Shown here: positions 49,150-59,093 of the stretch, piece after piece
Position numbering within the stretch: position 1 is the first letter of the stretch
Layout of the letters: every line of letters starts with the position of its first letter
Source of the DNA: Spodoptera frugiperda
Lineage: Eukaryota; Arthropoda; Insecta; Lepidoptera; Noctuidae
Direction of reading: 5' to 3'
DNA: 64,000 nt
Assembly: GCF_023101765.2 (NCBI RefSeq)
Contig: NC_064237.1
Span: 5,153,649 to 5,217,648 of the forward strand
Made by a program: the position numbers and the translations under genes
Notes under the pieces: model-generated
What the model saw: only the letters and a program-made list of their open reading frames with translations
Databases searched by the model: none
What the model was told of the DNA's origin: nothing

Positions 49150-52100
49150 ATGGAGGCTTTATATAAATTACAGCATAATAATAGAATTCGCATTGAAAAA
49201 GCTCAAATTAATTTCAAAAAAACTCCTAAAGACAGAATTTCTAGGCCTTATGTGGAGACTAGGTTAGAAGCTCTAGAAAATTTATGGAAAGAGTTTATGT
49301 CTACACATAGGAGCATATTGTTAAATGACGCTCAAGATGATTCCGACAAATATTTTTGTAACGATGTGTATGACTCCACCGAGGAAATGTATATAATATA
49401 TAAAGCGCAACTGAAAGAAATACTGAACACATTTAGCCATAACCAGTCAGATAAAAACTCAAAGACTAATGTAGACCATGCAGTTTCAAATGTTAGATTA
49501 CCTAAGATTAATATTTCAAAGTTTTCGGGAAATTATACAGAATGGACTACATTCAAAGATTTATTCACCTCATTAATTCACAATAATGATTGTTTGGAAG
49601 ACGTGCAAAAAATGCACTATTTAAAGGGCTTGTTATCGGGAGAAGCAGAGCAACTTGTTAGACATATTGCTGTCTCTTCAGATAACTATAATGAGTGTTG
49701 GTCTCTGCTACATAGTCGGTATAATAATGTAAAATTTTTATCAAATGGTTATCTAAAACGCTTGTTGGGGCAGAATAACGTAAATGAATGTTCAAGTAGC
49801 ATAAAAGGTTTGCTAGATACTACAATGGAATGTTTAAATGGTTTGAAAAATCTCGGCATTGACGTCAGCACGTGGGATAGCATAGTTATTTTCATAGTTA
49901 GTTCGAAATTAGATCCCGAATCCAGAAAGCAATGGGAGACAAAGATTAGTAATAAAGACGAGTTACCCGTGCTATCGGAATTCCGAGAGTTTTTAGAGGC
50001 CCGATTTCGGGCGTTAGAGTTTGTTGACACAAAATCAAGTATACCTAAACCTAAAGTTCACCATGTAGTCACTACCGATAATAAAGTCGTAGAAAATTGT
50101 CCATTCTGTAAGGAAAATCATAAAATATCTAGTTGTAAGAAGTTTGCTCAAGAGAGTTATGAATCTCGTCACAGCTTTGCACAAACCAGGCGCTTATGTT
50201 ATAATTGTTTAAACGCGAACCACTCTATTAAGTTTTGTCGACACACCGCGACGTGTCGTATATGTAAAAAAAGGCATCACTCACTATTACATCCAAATTC
50301 AGTCTCAAACTCCACAGTCGTTAGAGAAAACTCCAATACAGCAGATGAAGTTAAATCAGCGGTGTCTAATGTTCAGGCATCGTTGTCAGTAAGCGAACCT
50401 TTAACTTCAAATTCTATAGTTTCACACTTTTCTAAAGGGTCAATACCTACTCAAGTTTTGTTGGCCACTGCTCTTGTCGAAGCACAGACAAGAAGCGGGT
50501 CAACACAACTGCTGAGAGTGCTATTGGATCAGGGATCTCAAGCATCATTCATAGCAGAATCAGCAGTACAGTTACTTGGACTAAAGAAAAAGCCAGTAAA
50601 GTCGGTCATTTCAGGGATAGGCGGTGAGAGAAGCGCTTTCGCTTCAAAGTTTACAGTCACGGTGACTATTCACTCACGTTTAAATCCACAGTTTAGTGTC
50701 CAAGTCCATGCGTTCGTTTTAGGAACCATTACCTCAGTTTTACCCTCAGAAAAATTAGAACAGGCCCATTGGCCCCAGCTAAAGGAAATAACTTTAGCTG
50801 ATCCAGAGTTTCACACGCCAAGCAAGATAGACATCTTACTTGGTGCGGAAATATATAGTCAAGTTCTTAGAGACGGTTTAATTCATGGTCCGCCAAACTC
50901 ACCGGTAGCTCAGAATACTGCCTTTGGTTGGATCCTTTCTGGACAGATATCGTCAAACCCAGACTCCATCCATTGTCATCACGTCATTCAAAGCAGCTCA
51001 GATCAGGCTGATGAAAATGCACTTTTGCGACAGTTTTGGGAAATTGAGTCTTCTATCCCTGATAAGAAGATCCTTTCTGACGAAGAACAACGTTGTGAAG
51101 ATATTTACGCACAGACTACATATCGTGACCAGGAAGGTCGGTACGTAGTTAATCTTCCCTTTCGCGATCAAGACCCGCAGTGTAAATACGGGGGTTCGAG
51201 AGACCTCGCAATAAAAAGATTTCATCTTCTTGAAAATAAATTTAAGAAGAATCCATCAATCAAAGCTCGATACTCAGATGTATTCAAAGAATACATAGAC
51301 CTCGGCCACATGGAGCCTGTACACAGTGATGAGCGTAACATGAGTACAGCCGTGTATCTCGCACATCACGCTGTGGTCCGTGAGGACAAGGTCACTAGTA
51401 AGGTACGAATAGTATTCGACGCTTCTATGAAAGGGTCAAATGGAGTGTCTCTCAACGACGATCTTATGGTTGGTCCTATGTTACAACCTCCTTTACGTCA
51501 CATCATTATGAGATGGAGAATGCATCCCATAAGTCTCTGTGCTGACATTATCAAAATGTACAGACAGGTGAAGGTTTCTCCTGAGCATGCAGAGTTTCAG
51601 CGAGTAGTGTGGCGCGATGATCCGGAATCTGAAATAAGAGAATACAAATTAGTAAGAGTTACATTTGGTACAGCAGCAGCACCTTACCTTGCGGTAAAAT
51701 CCTTGCAGCAGGTGGCAGTTGATACATGCGAAAGTCTTCCTGAAATAGCTGAAATAATAAAAAATGAGTTTTACGTTGATGATTTAATGTCAGGATGTCA
51801 AACAGTTGAAGAAGGTTTACATATACATAGAAAATTAACAGATGTACTTACCAAAGGACGATTCCAACTACAGAAATGGGTCAGCAGCTGCGATGAATTA
51901 AATGAGAAATTTCAAGAAAATGAAGGAACTAAGATAGGACAGGAAAGGGAAGAGGAAAAGGAAAAGAACATTAAGTTAGACTCAGTTATAAAAATTTTAG
52001 GAATTTCATGGGATCGAGAAAGTGATCTGTTTAAATATTCAGTGCAACTTGAGCCACAGCAAACTCCAATCACTAAGAGAAAGGTAATATCTGACATCAC

Positions 52101-54354
52101 ACGCTTGTTCGATCCGCTTGGCTGGATGGCACCTTGCATAATTACTTCTAAAATATTCATTCAAAAGCTTTGGCTTGCTGGCCTGGAATGGGATGAAGAG
52201 TTGACCCCGGAACTTCTATCAGAATGGGAAACTTACCGTTTAAGCCTTGTAGAAATGAACAAATTCAGCATTCCCAGGTGGATTAAAACAAAATCTGACG
52301 ATCGATTGGTCGAGTTGCATGGATTTTGCGATGCTTCGATTGCAGCTTATGCAGCTGTAGTTTATATTAGAGTCATCGATGCCGACAATTTCATTCATGT
52401 TAATTTAGTTACCTCTCGTACTAGAGTTGCACCAATCAAACAGCAGTCAGTACCGCGCTTAGAGCTGATGGGAGCAGTGTTGCTCTCGGAACTTATTTCT
52501 GAAGTCGCTGAAGTATTAAAGATCACACCTTCTCAAATACACGCCTGGACTGACTCGTCAGTAGTCTTGGCTTGGCTAAGTAAACACCCAAGTCACTGGA
52601 CAACTTTTGTTGGAAACAGAGTGTCCACAATTCTCTCTTGCGTCGACAACTCACATTGGGCTCATGTCCAATCCGCCCATAACCCTGCCGATTTAGCATC
52701 CAGAGGTGTAACACCACAGGAACTTGTAAGCAGCTCACTGTGGAGTAAAGGACCGGCATGGCTTCATGAAGACACAATAGAATATACGAGACCAAAGTCA
52801 ATTACGACCAACACGGAGCAAAGGTCAGTCAAAGTTCACGTCATAACTGAACCTCATCAAGGAGATCTTTTCTGGACAAAGTATTCGTCATTGACAAGGT
52901 TTATTCGGGTTATAGCGTACTGCAGAAGAGTTTTAAGTTGGAAGAAACATACACACGGTAAGAAGAGATATGAAAGGTATCTTACTAAAGAAGAAATAGA
53001 AGAAGCAACGAAGACATGTATAAGATTGGTTCAGAGTCAAGAGTTTTTTGAAGAAATACAGGATATTCGAAAGACAGGAAGTGTGAAAACAAGAAGCAAA
53101 CTAAAAAGTGTCTGTCCAGTTATAGACGATGAAGGGATTCTCCGTGTCAGTGGGCGCATTCAGAATGCTCATTTAGACGAGTCTATTAAACATCCCATCA
53201 TCCTACCGTCTGATAGTCACTTCACTTATCTAGTGATCGATGAAGCTCACAAGAAGACGCTACACGGAGGGCCAACACTGATGTTGAGCCATCTACGTAC
53301 TAAGTATTGGATTCCTTCCGCTAGAACAAAGGTTAAAGGTTACGTACACAAATGTGTAAAATGCAAGAGGTACTCAGCTTCTATTCAAACCCCACTTATG
53401 GGTCAGTTACCGACCAGTCGAGTCACTCCAGCAAGACCATTCCTAAATAGTGGCGTGGATTTTGCTGGTCCCATCAGCATGCGAACGTCAAAAGGCCGTG
53501 GCCACCAAGCTTACAAAGGTTACATTTGTGTCTTTGTGTGCATGGTGACCAAAGCTATTCATTTAGAAGCCGTTAGTGATTTGACGTCGCAAGGTTTCAT
53601 TGCTGGCTTTAAAAGATTCGTGTCTCGACGAGGTTTTGTTAGTAATATTTGGAGCGACAACGGCACCAACTTTGTTGGCGCTGCCAAAGAACTGCGGCAT
53701 TTAGTCGCTGCGGAACAATCTTCCGTGGCTGTCGAAATTAGAGAATGGTTAGGCAACAATAGTACTTCTTGGCATTTCATTCCTCCCCATTCCCCAAACT
53801 TCGGTGGTTTGTGGGAGGCCGGTGTAAAGTCGACCAAATTCCATCTGAGGCGCGTAATAGGTAATTCAACACTTACGTTTGAAGAAATGTCAACCCTTTT
53901 GTCCCAGATAGAAGCGTGTCTTAATTCTAGGCCGTTATCAATGTTGCCTGACAATTCCATGGATCCAGTTCCTCTAACACCAGGTCACTTTTTGATAGGG
54001 GAGCCTCTGATAGCGGTGCCTGAACGCAATTATGAGAGTTCTAACATTAGTAACCTAAGACGTTGGCAAGTTACACAACGCATGTTACAAGATTTTTGGA
54101 GACGTTGGTCAAATGAATACTTGGTTCATTTATTACAGCGTTACAAATGGACAAAAAATGTTCCAGAACCTGGTATAGGAGACGTAGTTTTAGTTAAGGA
54201 GGATAACTTACCTCCTGCTCGTTGGCTTTTGGGTAAGGTAGTGGAAAAGCACCCTGGTTTGGATAAAGTAACACGAGTAGTGACTCTCAAGTGTAACGGA
54301 TCGTTGATTAAACGACCGATTTCAAAATTGTGTATTTTGCCAATTGCAAAATAA
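49150..54354 (+). CDS. BEL/Pao Gag-Pol polyprotein, 1,734 residues, intact
   Basis: One frame encodes all functions, from ATG 49,150 to a TAA stop at 54,352-54,354. Gag region about 100-260 (DUF1759-type, 'KINISKFSGNYTEW'). Cysteine clusters at 317-329, 350-363 and from 369 bind zinc or nucleic acid. Aspartic protease with 'LLDQGSQ', catalytic D460. Reverse transcriptase about 650-960 with 'VRIVFDAS', D799 in 'ADIIKMYRQ', and YVDD at 875-878. RNase H with D1061, E1105, D1135 and D1181. Integrase zinc site H1367, H1372, C1402, C1405, then D1437, D1503 and E1556. The C-terminal DUF5641-type region has 'LPPARWLLGKV'. The protein is cleaved by its own protease to copy genomic RNA to DNA in cytoplasmic particles and insert it in the nucleus. 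No stop or frameshift is present, and every catalytic residue I looked for is there. The start is the first ATG of the long frame and follows 'gtcaaa'. Confidence 0.97.
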   Translation: MEALYKLQHNNRIRIEKAQINFKKTPKDRISRPYVETRLEALENLWKEFMSTHRSILLNDAQDDSDKYFCNDVYDSTEEMYIIYKAQLKEILNTFSHNQSDKNSKTNVDHAVSNVRLPKINISKFSGNYTEWTTFKDLFTSLIHNNDCLEDVQKMHYLKGLLSGEAEQLVRHIAVSSDNYNECWSLLHSRYNNVKFLSNGYLKRLLGQNNVNECSSSIKGLLDTTMECLNGLKNLGIDVSTWDSIVIFIVSSKLDPESRKQWETKISNKDELPVLSEFREFLEARFRALEFVDTKSSIPKPKVHHVVTTDNKVVENCPFCKENHKISSCKKFAQESYESRHSFAQTRRLCYNCLNANHSIKFCRHTATCRICKKRHHSLLHPNSVSNSTVVRENSNTADEVKSAVSNVQASLSVSEPLTSNSIVSHFSKGSIPTQVLLATALVEAQTRSGSTQLLRVLLDQGSQASFIAESAVQLLGLKKKPVKSVISGIGGERSAFASKFTVTVTIHSRLNPQFSVQVHAFVLGTITSVLPSEKLEQAHWPQLKEITLADPEFHTPSKIDILLGAEIYSQVLRDGLIHGPPNSPVAQNTAFGWILSGQISSNPDSIHCHHVIQSSSDQADENALLRQFWEIESSIPDKKILSDEEQRCEDIYAQTTYRDQEGRYVVNLPFRDQDPQCKYGGSRDLAIKRFHLLENKFKKNPSIKARYSDVFKEYIDLGHMEPVHSDERNMSTAVYLAHHAVVREDKVTSKVRIVFDASMKGSNGVSLNDDLMVGPMLQPPLRHIIMRWRMHPISLCADIIKMYRQVKVSPEHAEFQRVVWRDDPESEIREYKLVRVTFGTAAAPYLAVKSLQQVAVDTCESLPEIAEIIKNEFYVDDLMSGCQTVEEGLHIHRKLTDVLTKGRFQLQKWVSSCDELNEKFQENEGTKIGQEREEEKEKNIKLDSVIKILGISWDRESDLFKYSVQLEPQQTPITKRKVISDITRLFDPLGWMAPCIITSKIFIQKLWLAGLEWDEELTPELLSEWETYRLSLVEMNKFSIPRWIKTKSDDRLVELHGFCDASIAAYAAVVYIRVIDADNFIHVNLVTSRTRVAPIKQQSVPRLELMGAVLLSELISEVAEVLKITPSQIHAWTDSSVVLAWLSKHPSHWTTFVGNRVSTILSCVDNSHWAHVQSAHNPADLASRGVTPQELVSSSLWSKGPAWLHEDTIEYTRPKSITTNTEQRSVKVHVITEPHQGDLFWTKYSSLTRFIRVIAYCRRVLSWKKHTHGKKRYERYLTKEEIEEATKTCIRLVQSQEFFEEIQDIRKTGSVKTRSKLKSVCPVIDDEGILRVSGRIQNAHLDESIKHPIILPSDSHFTYLVIDEAHKKTLHGGPTLMLSHLRTKYWIPSARTKVKGYVHKCVKCKRYSASIQTPLMGQLPTSRVTPARPFLNSGVDFAGPISMRTSKGRGHQAYKGYICVFVCMVTKAIHLEAVSDLTSQGFIAGFKRFVSRRGFVSNIWSDNGTNFVGAAKELRHLVAAEQSSVAVEIREWLGNNSTSWHFIPPHSPNFGGLWEAGVKSTKFHLRRVIGNSTLTFEEMSTLLSQIEACLNSRPLSMLPDNSMDPVPLTPGHFLIGEPLIAVPERNYESSNISNLRRWQVTQRMLQDFWRRWSNEYLVHLLQRYKWTKNVPEPGIGDVVLVKEDNLPPARWLLGKVVEKHPGLDKVTRVVTLKCNGSLIKRPISKLCILPIAK

Positions 54355-54735
54355 TGTAACATTAATTTAGTTCCTTGTTATGTTAATTTGTTCTAGTAGA
54401 ATGTTATTTAAGTTTATTTGCAAAGTTCCTTAAAGTGATAAATATTGTTGCGCAGTTTGTATTATTGCAGTGAATGTTTATTTAACTAAATACAGTCCAC
54501 AAGTTGTTATTGTTGAAAGTTTTATTAGTTGTATTATTTTTTCAAGGAATATGTAATTCCACAAATAGTGATAGTTTCTTTGTCACGCCATCTGTTTGTG
54601 TATTTTTGATTTTGTTTGTTGTTAATATTGATAATGTTAACATTTAGTTCATAAGTTTTGTAGCCCCTGACCTCATGGTGGGCGGACAATTAGTTCGTTT
54701 TTTTACATTGTATTAGTTCTGGACATTCTGTCCAT
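54355..54735 (+). other. BEL 3' non-coding region
   Basis: About 380 AT-rich bases lie between the Gag-Pol stop and the polypurine tract. There is no envelope-like frame. A PPT-like word 'catggtgggcgga' at 54,674-54,686 repeats the true tract 59 bases upstream of it. Confidence 0.8.
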
Positions 54736-54746
54736 GGTGGGCGGGA
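54736..54746 (+). other. Polypurine tract
   Basis: 'ggtgggcggga' sits directly against the 3' LTR. It is not purely purine (one T and one C), as is common in BEL elements. It is the expected plus-strand primer. Confidence 0.75.
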
Positions 54747-54936
54747 TGTTTGAGCGAAAGTTTAACATCGCGCTCGATAGATGGCGTTGTACATTTTGTG
54801 TCGTTTTCTGAATCGCGGTGTCGAGATTCTCCGCCGATAGACTACACCCCTTGAAGAAAAATAAATTTTTGTACTCGACTAGGAAACAAATGTAGTTTCA
54901 TTATTCACTTCCCCGGGAGTTGTATAGTGCCGAACA
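54747..54936 (+). repeat. 3' long terminal repeat
   Basis: Identical to the 5' LTR over all 190 positions. It ends 'gccgaaca' and is followed at once by the target duplication. Confidence 0.95.
54860..54865 (+). terminator. Polyadenylation signal in the 3' LTR
   Basis: AATAAA in the context 'gaagaaaaataaattttt', 76 bases before the LTR end. It is the likely 3'-end processing signal of the genomic transcript. The same word in the 5' LTR must be bypassed or lie upstream of the transcription start. Confidence 0.6.
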
Positions 54937-54941
54937 GTATT
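54937..54941 (+). repeat. Target-site duplication, right
   Basis: 'gtatt', an exact repeat of 48,388-48,392. Confidence 0.95.
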
Positions 54942-57670
54942 CTTGTGTAAAGATGATAGACTCCTGGGAGTTCTACGCTTGAGTTGCATGGGTATCACAT
55001 CACTCAGGAACCCCATTACCTGTTCTTTACCCCCCCCCCTTTTGTCTCTTAGTACCTACTGGAAAGGGAGAAAGGGATATACAAAATAGTCCTGTACTGA
55101 ACAATGAAGGCATCAGTGAAGTAGACATCAGGGTCAGAAAGCTATGATATTTATATATTTCGGCCTCTTGTACTTGTTTTCTCAAGTATGATACGCAAAG
55201 TAAATTAGAAGGCGAACTTTGAATCAAATTCGAGCTCAGAGACTGGGATCTGAGTTTATTTTGGTATTTCTACTTGGAGTAGTCAGTAGGAAATACCGGC
55301 CTTATCTAGCTTTAATAAAATGAGAACAAGTAACCATGAAATGTGTTAAAATAAACAATCATTACCAAGAATCTACTATTTTACCGCATTACCAATATGG
55401 AATACAAAAAAAAAATAGTTTTTGTATTCCGTGAATGCCACCAACAAGTGATTCACAATTACATTATGCTATCTTCCGATATCGTATTTTACATTGATTT
55501 GATTCCAAGTACCAAATTTGGAAACTGGAAATCTCGTATCAAATATTTATTTATTCAATTACTGTGTAATGTACATACATCTCAAATATTAGAACCATAG
55601 GGTAACATCAACCGTAACTTAGGTTTTATTACAGTTGTAGATGTTAATATTAGTTATAAATAGAACTTGACATCAGCCATGGAGACCTCTCAGGTCAAAA
55701 CCGTTTTAATTTAGGTATTTTAAAATGTAAATATTTATTTATTTTCTTGGTCTCAATATTGGAGAAAATCTTAAAATACCATGTGTCAAGTTGTTTTTGG
55801 TAAAACAAACGTAACTGACATCTGACGTTTTCAATGTAAGTAAATATGTCAACAAAAATCATAAACATTGTTTACGAAGAATCTTTGCTCTGCGTAATAG
55901 TTACAATTTGGGCCTTGTAATTTCCATTATTATTATCCCAGGCCATTGATTGGTGGTTTTCCATGATATATGTATTATGATAAAACCAGCCAAGTTCTAT
56001 AACTGGATATGCCAAACATACAATGTTAAACTTAAAGTTGAACCGAATCAAAATTCTTGATAAATTCCACCTTTCTATATGGTAGTTTTATAGACAAATG
56101 TCTAGAGCATAAAATGAATCTTGAATACTGAAAGGATTACCTTTTTCAGTATTAGTAAGTAATACTTACCAAGTTTACAAAGATACTTTTGTACAGTACC
56201 GTAGTATTAAAGTATAGACATTTCCTATATTCTCGAAAGGCAAAGAATATCAACATAGCAGCATGTAGCCAGCGATATACAATGTGTATGGCCCCTCTTT
56301 AGGTAAACAAATGGTGCTGTAATGTCATATTGAATAAAAATCTCCAAAATAGAAAACATAATTCTTTGTTATCATGTGTTTTATCCTCGCTCACACCTAT
56401 GAAAATACACTTCAATGCATGAGTTTAGGACCAGTTCATAGATCTGTAGTTAAAATAATAAGTAATCGCATAATAGTAATGCTCTTTAGGAATAATGCAT
56501 AATTGCCTAAAGTACTACTTGATCCGGGATGTAAGATACTGGCAAAAAATCATTTATCTACAGGTACGCATGGTACTGCGGCACCTTAGCTTTAATAATT
56601 TTCCTTCAGGAGTAAAATTTATGAGTATCTTGTGGTATATTTGTCAGAACAGGAATATCATTGAAGGTAATCCATACCTATAAACCAACTAAGTATGGTT
56701 GGGGGACTTATAGTCAAACTCCATAGTTCAGACAATTAATGTGATTTACCTGTGAAAGCGAAGATCTGGACCACAGCAACATGAGTAATACTGGAAGTTC
56801 TACAGAGGATTCCTCGGAGTTGTTGATCTTAATGTTTTAAACCCAGTTCAGTTTGGGCTTCTACTCACTCACACACCATACTTGATATGGACTTTTCTTG
56901 GATGTGGTGACAGGCTTAAGTAATAAATTGTTATATTGGGTTGTTCTCCAATTTACATTCAGACTAACATTATATTTAAAAAATATACTATATATGTATA
57001 TGTAACACTCCCTTTTATGTTCTGAAGTTTGACCTTTATGTCTATATTGAGGGGTCTCATGGTATTAGGTTCTCATGGAACAATCTACATGATGTCTCTG
57101 ACTGTATTATAAAGTACCATAATAGGTATGTTAAATACTTAAGCCGGCAGTAGCTATTGCTCCTAGGATCATTTAATATTTATGATCTAATAGGATTAAT
57201 ATTTACAATCCCATTTCCATTCCGTAAAGCCCTTGGTTCCTTGTTTATTTTAAAAAAGTTGGGAGGAATTAGATTATACTATAATCTAATTAGATTATAG
57301 TAGAGGGCAATTAAGCATAACCTCTCGTTTGCGGGTATATGAGACAACAATAGAATACACATTGTGTCTCGCACTGATGTTAGCTTCACAACATATGACG
57401 GTTTAATCATTCAATAAGAATGACAGTGGCTTCTGTCCACATGCAACTTTAAGGGCGAATGGCTAGCCAAGGGAACATCCTTATTCCCAATAAAATAGGC
57501 AGTGATAGCTCTGGAGCATACTTACAGATCAGAGTGAGACTGCGGAAATGGTTTCCATATTGATCAACTTCAGTGCCATGCCACGGTGAGCAGTTTTGCA
57601 GGACTGCAGTTAGCTTTGTTCTTCTGTGGCAACGAGAACTGATAATAAGTTCCAAACTGCTACTTCAATG
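54942..57670. other. Unassigned stretch after the retrotransposon
   Basis: It is AT-rich with a C-homopolymer at about 55,030-55,040. A short palindrome 'attagattata' / 'tataatctaat' lies near 57,270-57,300. No coding exon is supported. The 56.75-56.9 kb patch is more mixed in composition but unassigned. Confidence 0.45.
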
Positions 57671-57990
57671 GTCCACGGCTTACCTCTCGTGAAAGCTCTA
57701 GGATTGCAGTAGGAAGTATGTGACTGAAACTGAATGTGACTTAAACCAACGGCTAACCTCTCGTGAAAGCTCTTGTGGTTTGCTTCATAGTCAAGTGACC
57801 AACGGCTAACCTCACGTGAAAGCTTTTGTGGTCAGTTTCATTGTCAAGGAACCAGCGGCTGACCTCTCGTGAAAGCTCTTGTGGTTCATTCTATAGTCGA
57901 GTAACCAACGGCCGACCTCTCGTGAAGGCTCTAATGGTCCGATCTATAGTAAACGTGTAACCCATGACTCACCTCTCGTAGGAGCTCTTA
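57671..57990 (+). repeat. Minisatellite, ~53-bp unit, about six copies
   Basis: The core 'cggctaacctctcgtgaaag' + 'ctcttgtggt' recurs with starts near 57,675, 57,746, 57,798, 57,850, 57,903 and 57,959. The inner spacings are 52-56 bases. The first interval is about 74, because a longer spacer intervenes. The core is better conserved than the spacers. The array ends about 300 bases before the 58.3 kb inverted repeat and probably belongs to the same mobile element, as internal minisatellites are common in insect non-autonomous elements. Confidence 0.85.
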
Positions 57991-58288
57991 TGGTACGTTT
58001 CAAGTGTGTATATTAAATACACAATCAGTCTCATGGCTATTGCTTCTGAAAGCTAAGTATTGGAAAAGGCTTCCTTATTTGGTGTAGGTACCTACACGAA
58101 AAAACTTGCACAACTGATGACAATGGATGCGTCCTCTCGCCGGTCTCGCCCGTGGATTCGACTCCTGCACACGCTCCATCAACTTTTCTATCTGCTTACG
58201 GCTATTTTGTCCCATTTGAGTGGGAAATCATTAAATTTTATTGAAAATTTCTCAGGTACGAAGTGACAGCTCGTGCACAAAATAGCAC

Positions 58289-58432
58289 AATGATGTTGCC
58301 AGTGTGGTAAGAGATGACCACAGAGTATAAATATTTTTTATGAATGTGTTCATCTTTAAATATTGTGACAGCGTGCCCTAATAAGTGCGTACTACAAGTA
58401 TAATTAGCGAGGATGATGCTACCTATACAATT
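58289..58432 (-). mobile_element. 144-bp inverted partner of the 46.4 kb element
   Basis: The reverse complement matches 46,425-46,568 at 142 of 144 positions ('gtatagg' here against 'gtgtagg', and 'cttacca' against 'cttccca'). Similarity stops at both edges. The outer edge joins 'acgtgagtgagccgaaaaac' at 58,433, a terminal fragment of the 'gagacatactaaatt' MITE family. It may be one terminal inverted repeat of a larger element spanning 46.4-58.4 kb, or an independent copy. Confidence 0.8.
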
Positions 58433-58837
58433 ACGTGAGTGAGCCGAAAAACATAATAATGAATACTTGAAGAAGTTGTTAAGAGTACTATAAGGTATCA
58501 AGCTTAGTGGTTATTTGGAAAGTTGTCTTTATATTCGACAAGACGAAATAAAAACTTCTTGACCTACCTACTTTATGATACTGTACATCTATAGGTAATT
58601 TGTTACTCATACTCGTTTAACAAGTCACCTTTCGACATCTATTTCGTTTAGAAGTCGTTATAGAAGTTTATTACAGGGTCGTCGACGGAGAGTGTCAGAG
58701 TGACGTGTGAGAACAACCTGTGCGGGGGTGGACATGTGCTGATTGATGATTCATACACGACGACAAGTCATTAAAGCTCTCTACACATTGAACGAACGAT
58801 AGTGTCGTGATTCGCGTTCACTCACAAACACATTCTC
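58433..58837. other. MITE end fragment and unassigned DNA
   Basis: The first ~35 bases ('acgtgagtgagccgaaaaac', 'ataataatgaat') match the inverted end of the 27.6/40.7 kb MITE. The rest is unassigned, with no gene. Confidence 0.45.
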
Positions 58838-58965
58838 ATGTGGGAGAGCCATGCTTCAGCATGAATGGCCCGGCTCGACCGGAGTTACACCACGGCTTCT
58901 CAAGAATCCGGTGTGAAACAACGCTTGCATTGTATCACGTTGTGTGAGGGGGTAACTTCAAGATA
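58838..58965. repeat. 'gagccatgcttcagcatgaa' repeat, copy 2
   Basis: It contains 'tgggagagccatgcttcagc', 'atgaatggcccggctcgacc', 'accacggcttctcaagaatc' and 'gcattgtatcacgttgtgtg', the same order as 39.1-39.25 kb with moderate divergence. Confidence 0.6.
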
Positions 58966-59003
58966 AATACTCCCCGTTATTCGGAATGACCAGCAACGCA
59001 ATT

Positions 59004-59093
59004 GGTGTTATGGGTGTCAATGGGTGACACTGATAGCTTACCATCAGGTTATCTGTCGAATCGTTTGTCGTCTTATACCAACCATAAAATAAT
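59004..59093 (-). repeat. 'gtaagcgatc' family repeat, copy 4 (reverse)
   Basis: It reads 'gggtgtcaatgggtgacact', 'gatagcttaccatcaggtta' and 'tctgtcgaatcgtttgtcgt', a decayed version of the 41.5 and 42.3 kb copies. Confidence 0.55.

Larger units (their letters stand above)
48393..54936 (+). mobile_element. Complete BEL/Pao LTR retrotransposon
   Basis: This 6,544-bp element has identical 190-bp LTRs that start TG and end CA, a 5-bp target duplication, a primer binding site, a leader with short tandem repeats, one uninterrupted Gag-Pol frame and a polypurine tract before the 3' LTR. The polyprotein order (Gag DUF1759-type, zinc knuckles, aspartic protease DUF1758-type, RT, RNase H, integrase, DUF5641-type C-terminus) is that of the BEL/Pao superfamily. 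There is no third frame for an envelope. Identical LTRs and an intact frame indicate a recent insertion that could still be mobile. Its base composition is clearly less AT-rich than the host DNA around it. Confidence 0.97.

Noticed and set aside
53559..53960. 133-codon antisense frame inside Gag-Pol
   Set aside because: It is a shadow of the integrase coding sequence on the opposite strand.
54355..54746. Possible envelope gene in the BEL element
   Set aside because: The 390-base region has no long frame, so the element is an ordinary retrotransposon without an envelope.
57671..57990. Possible CRISPR-like array
   Set aside because: Units are imperfect and spacers are related to each other, in an insect nuclear context. 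It is a minisatellite.
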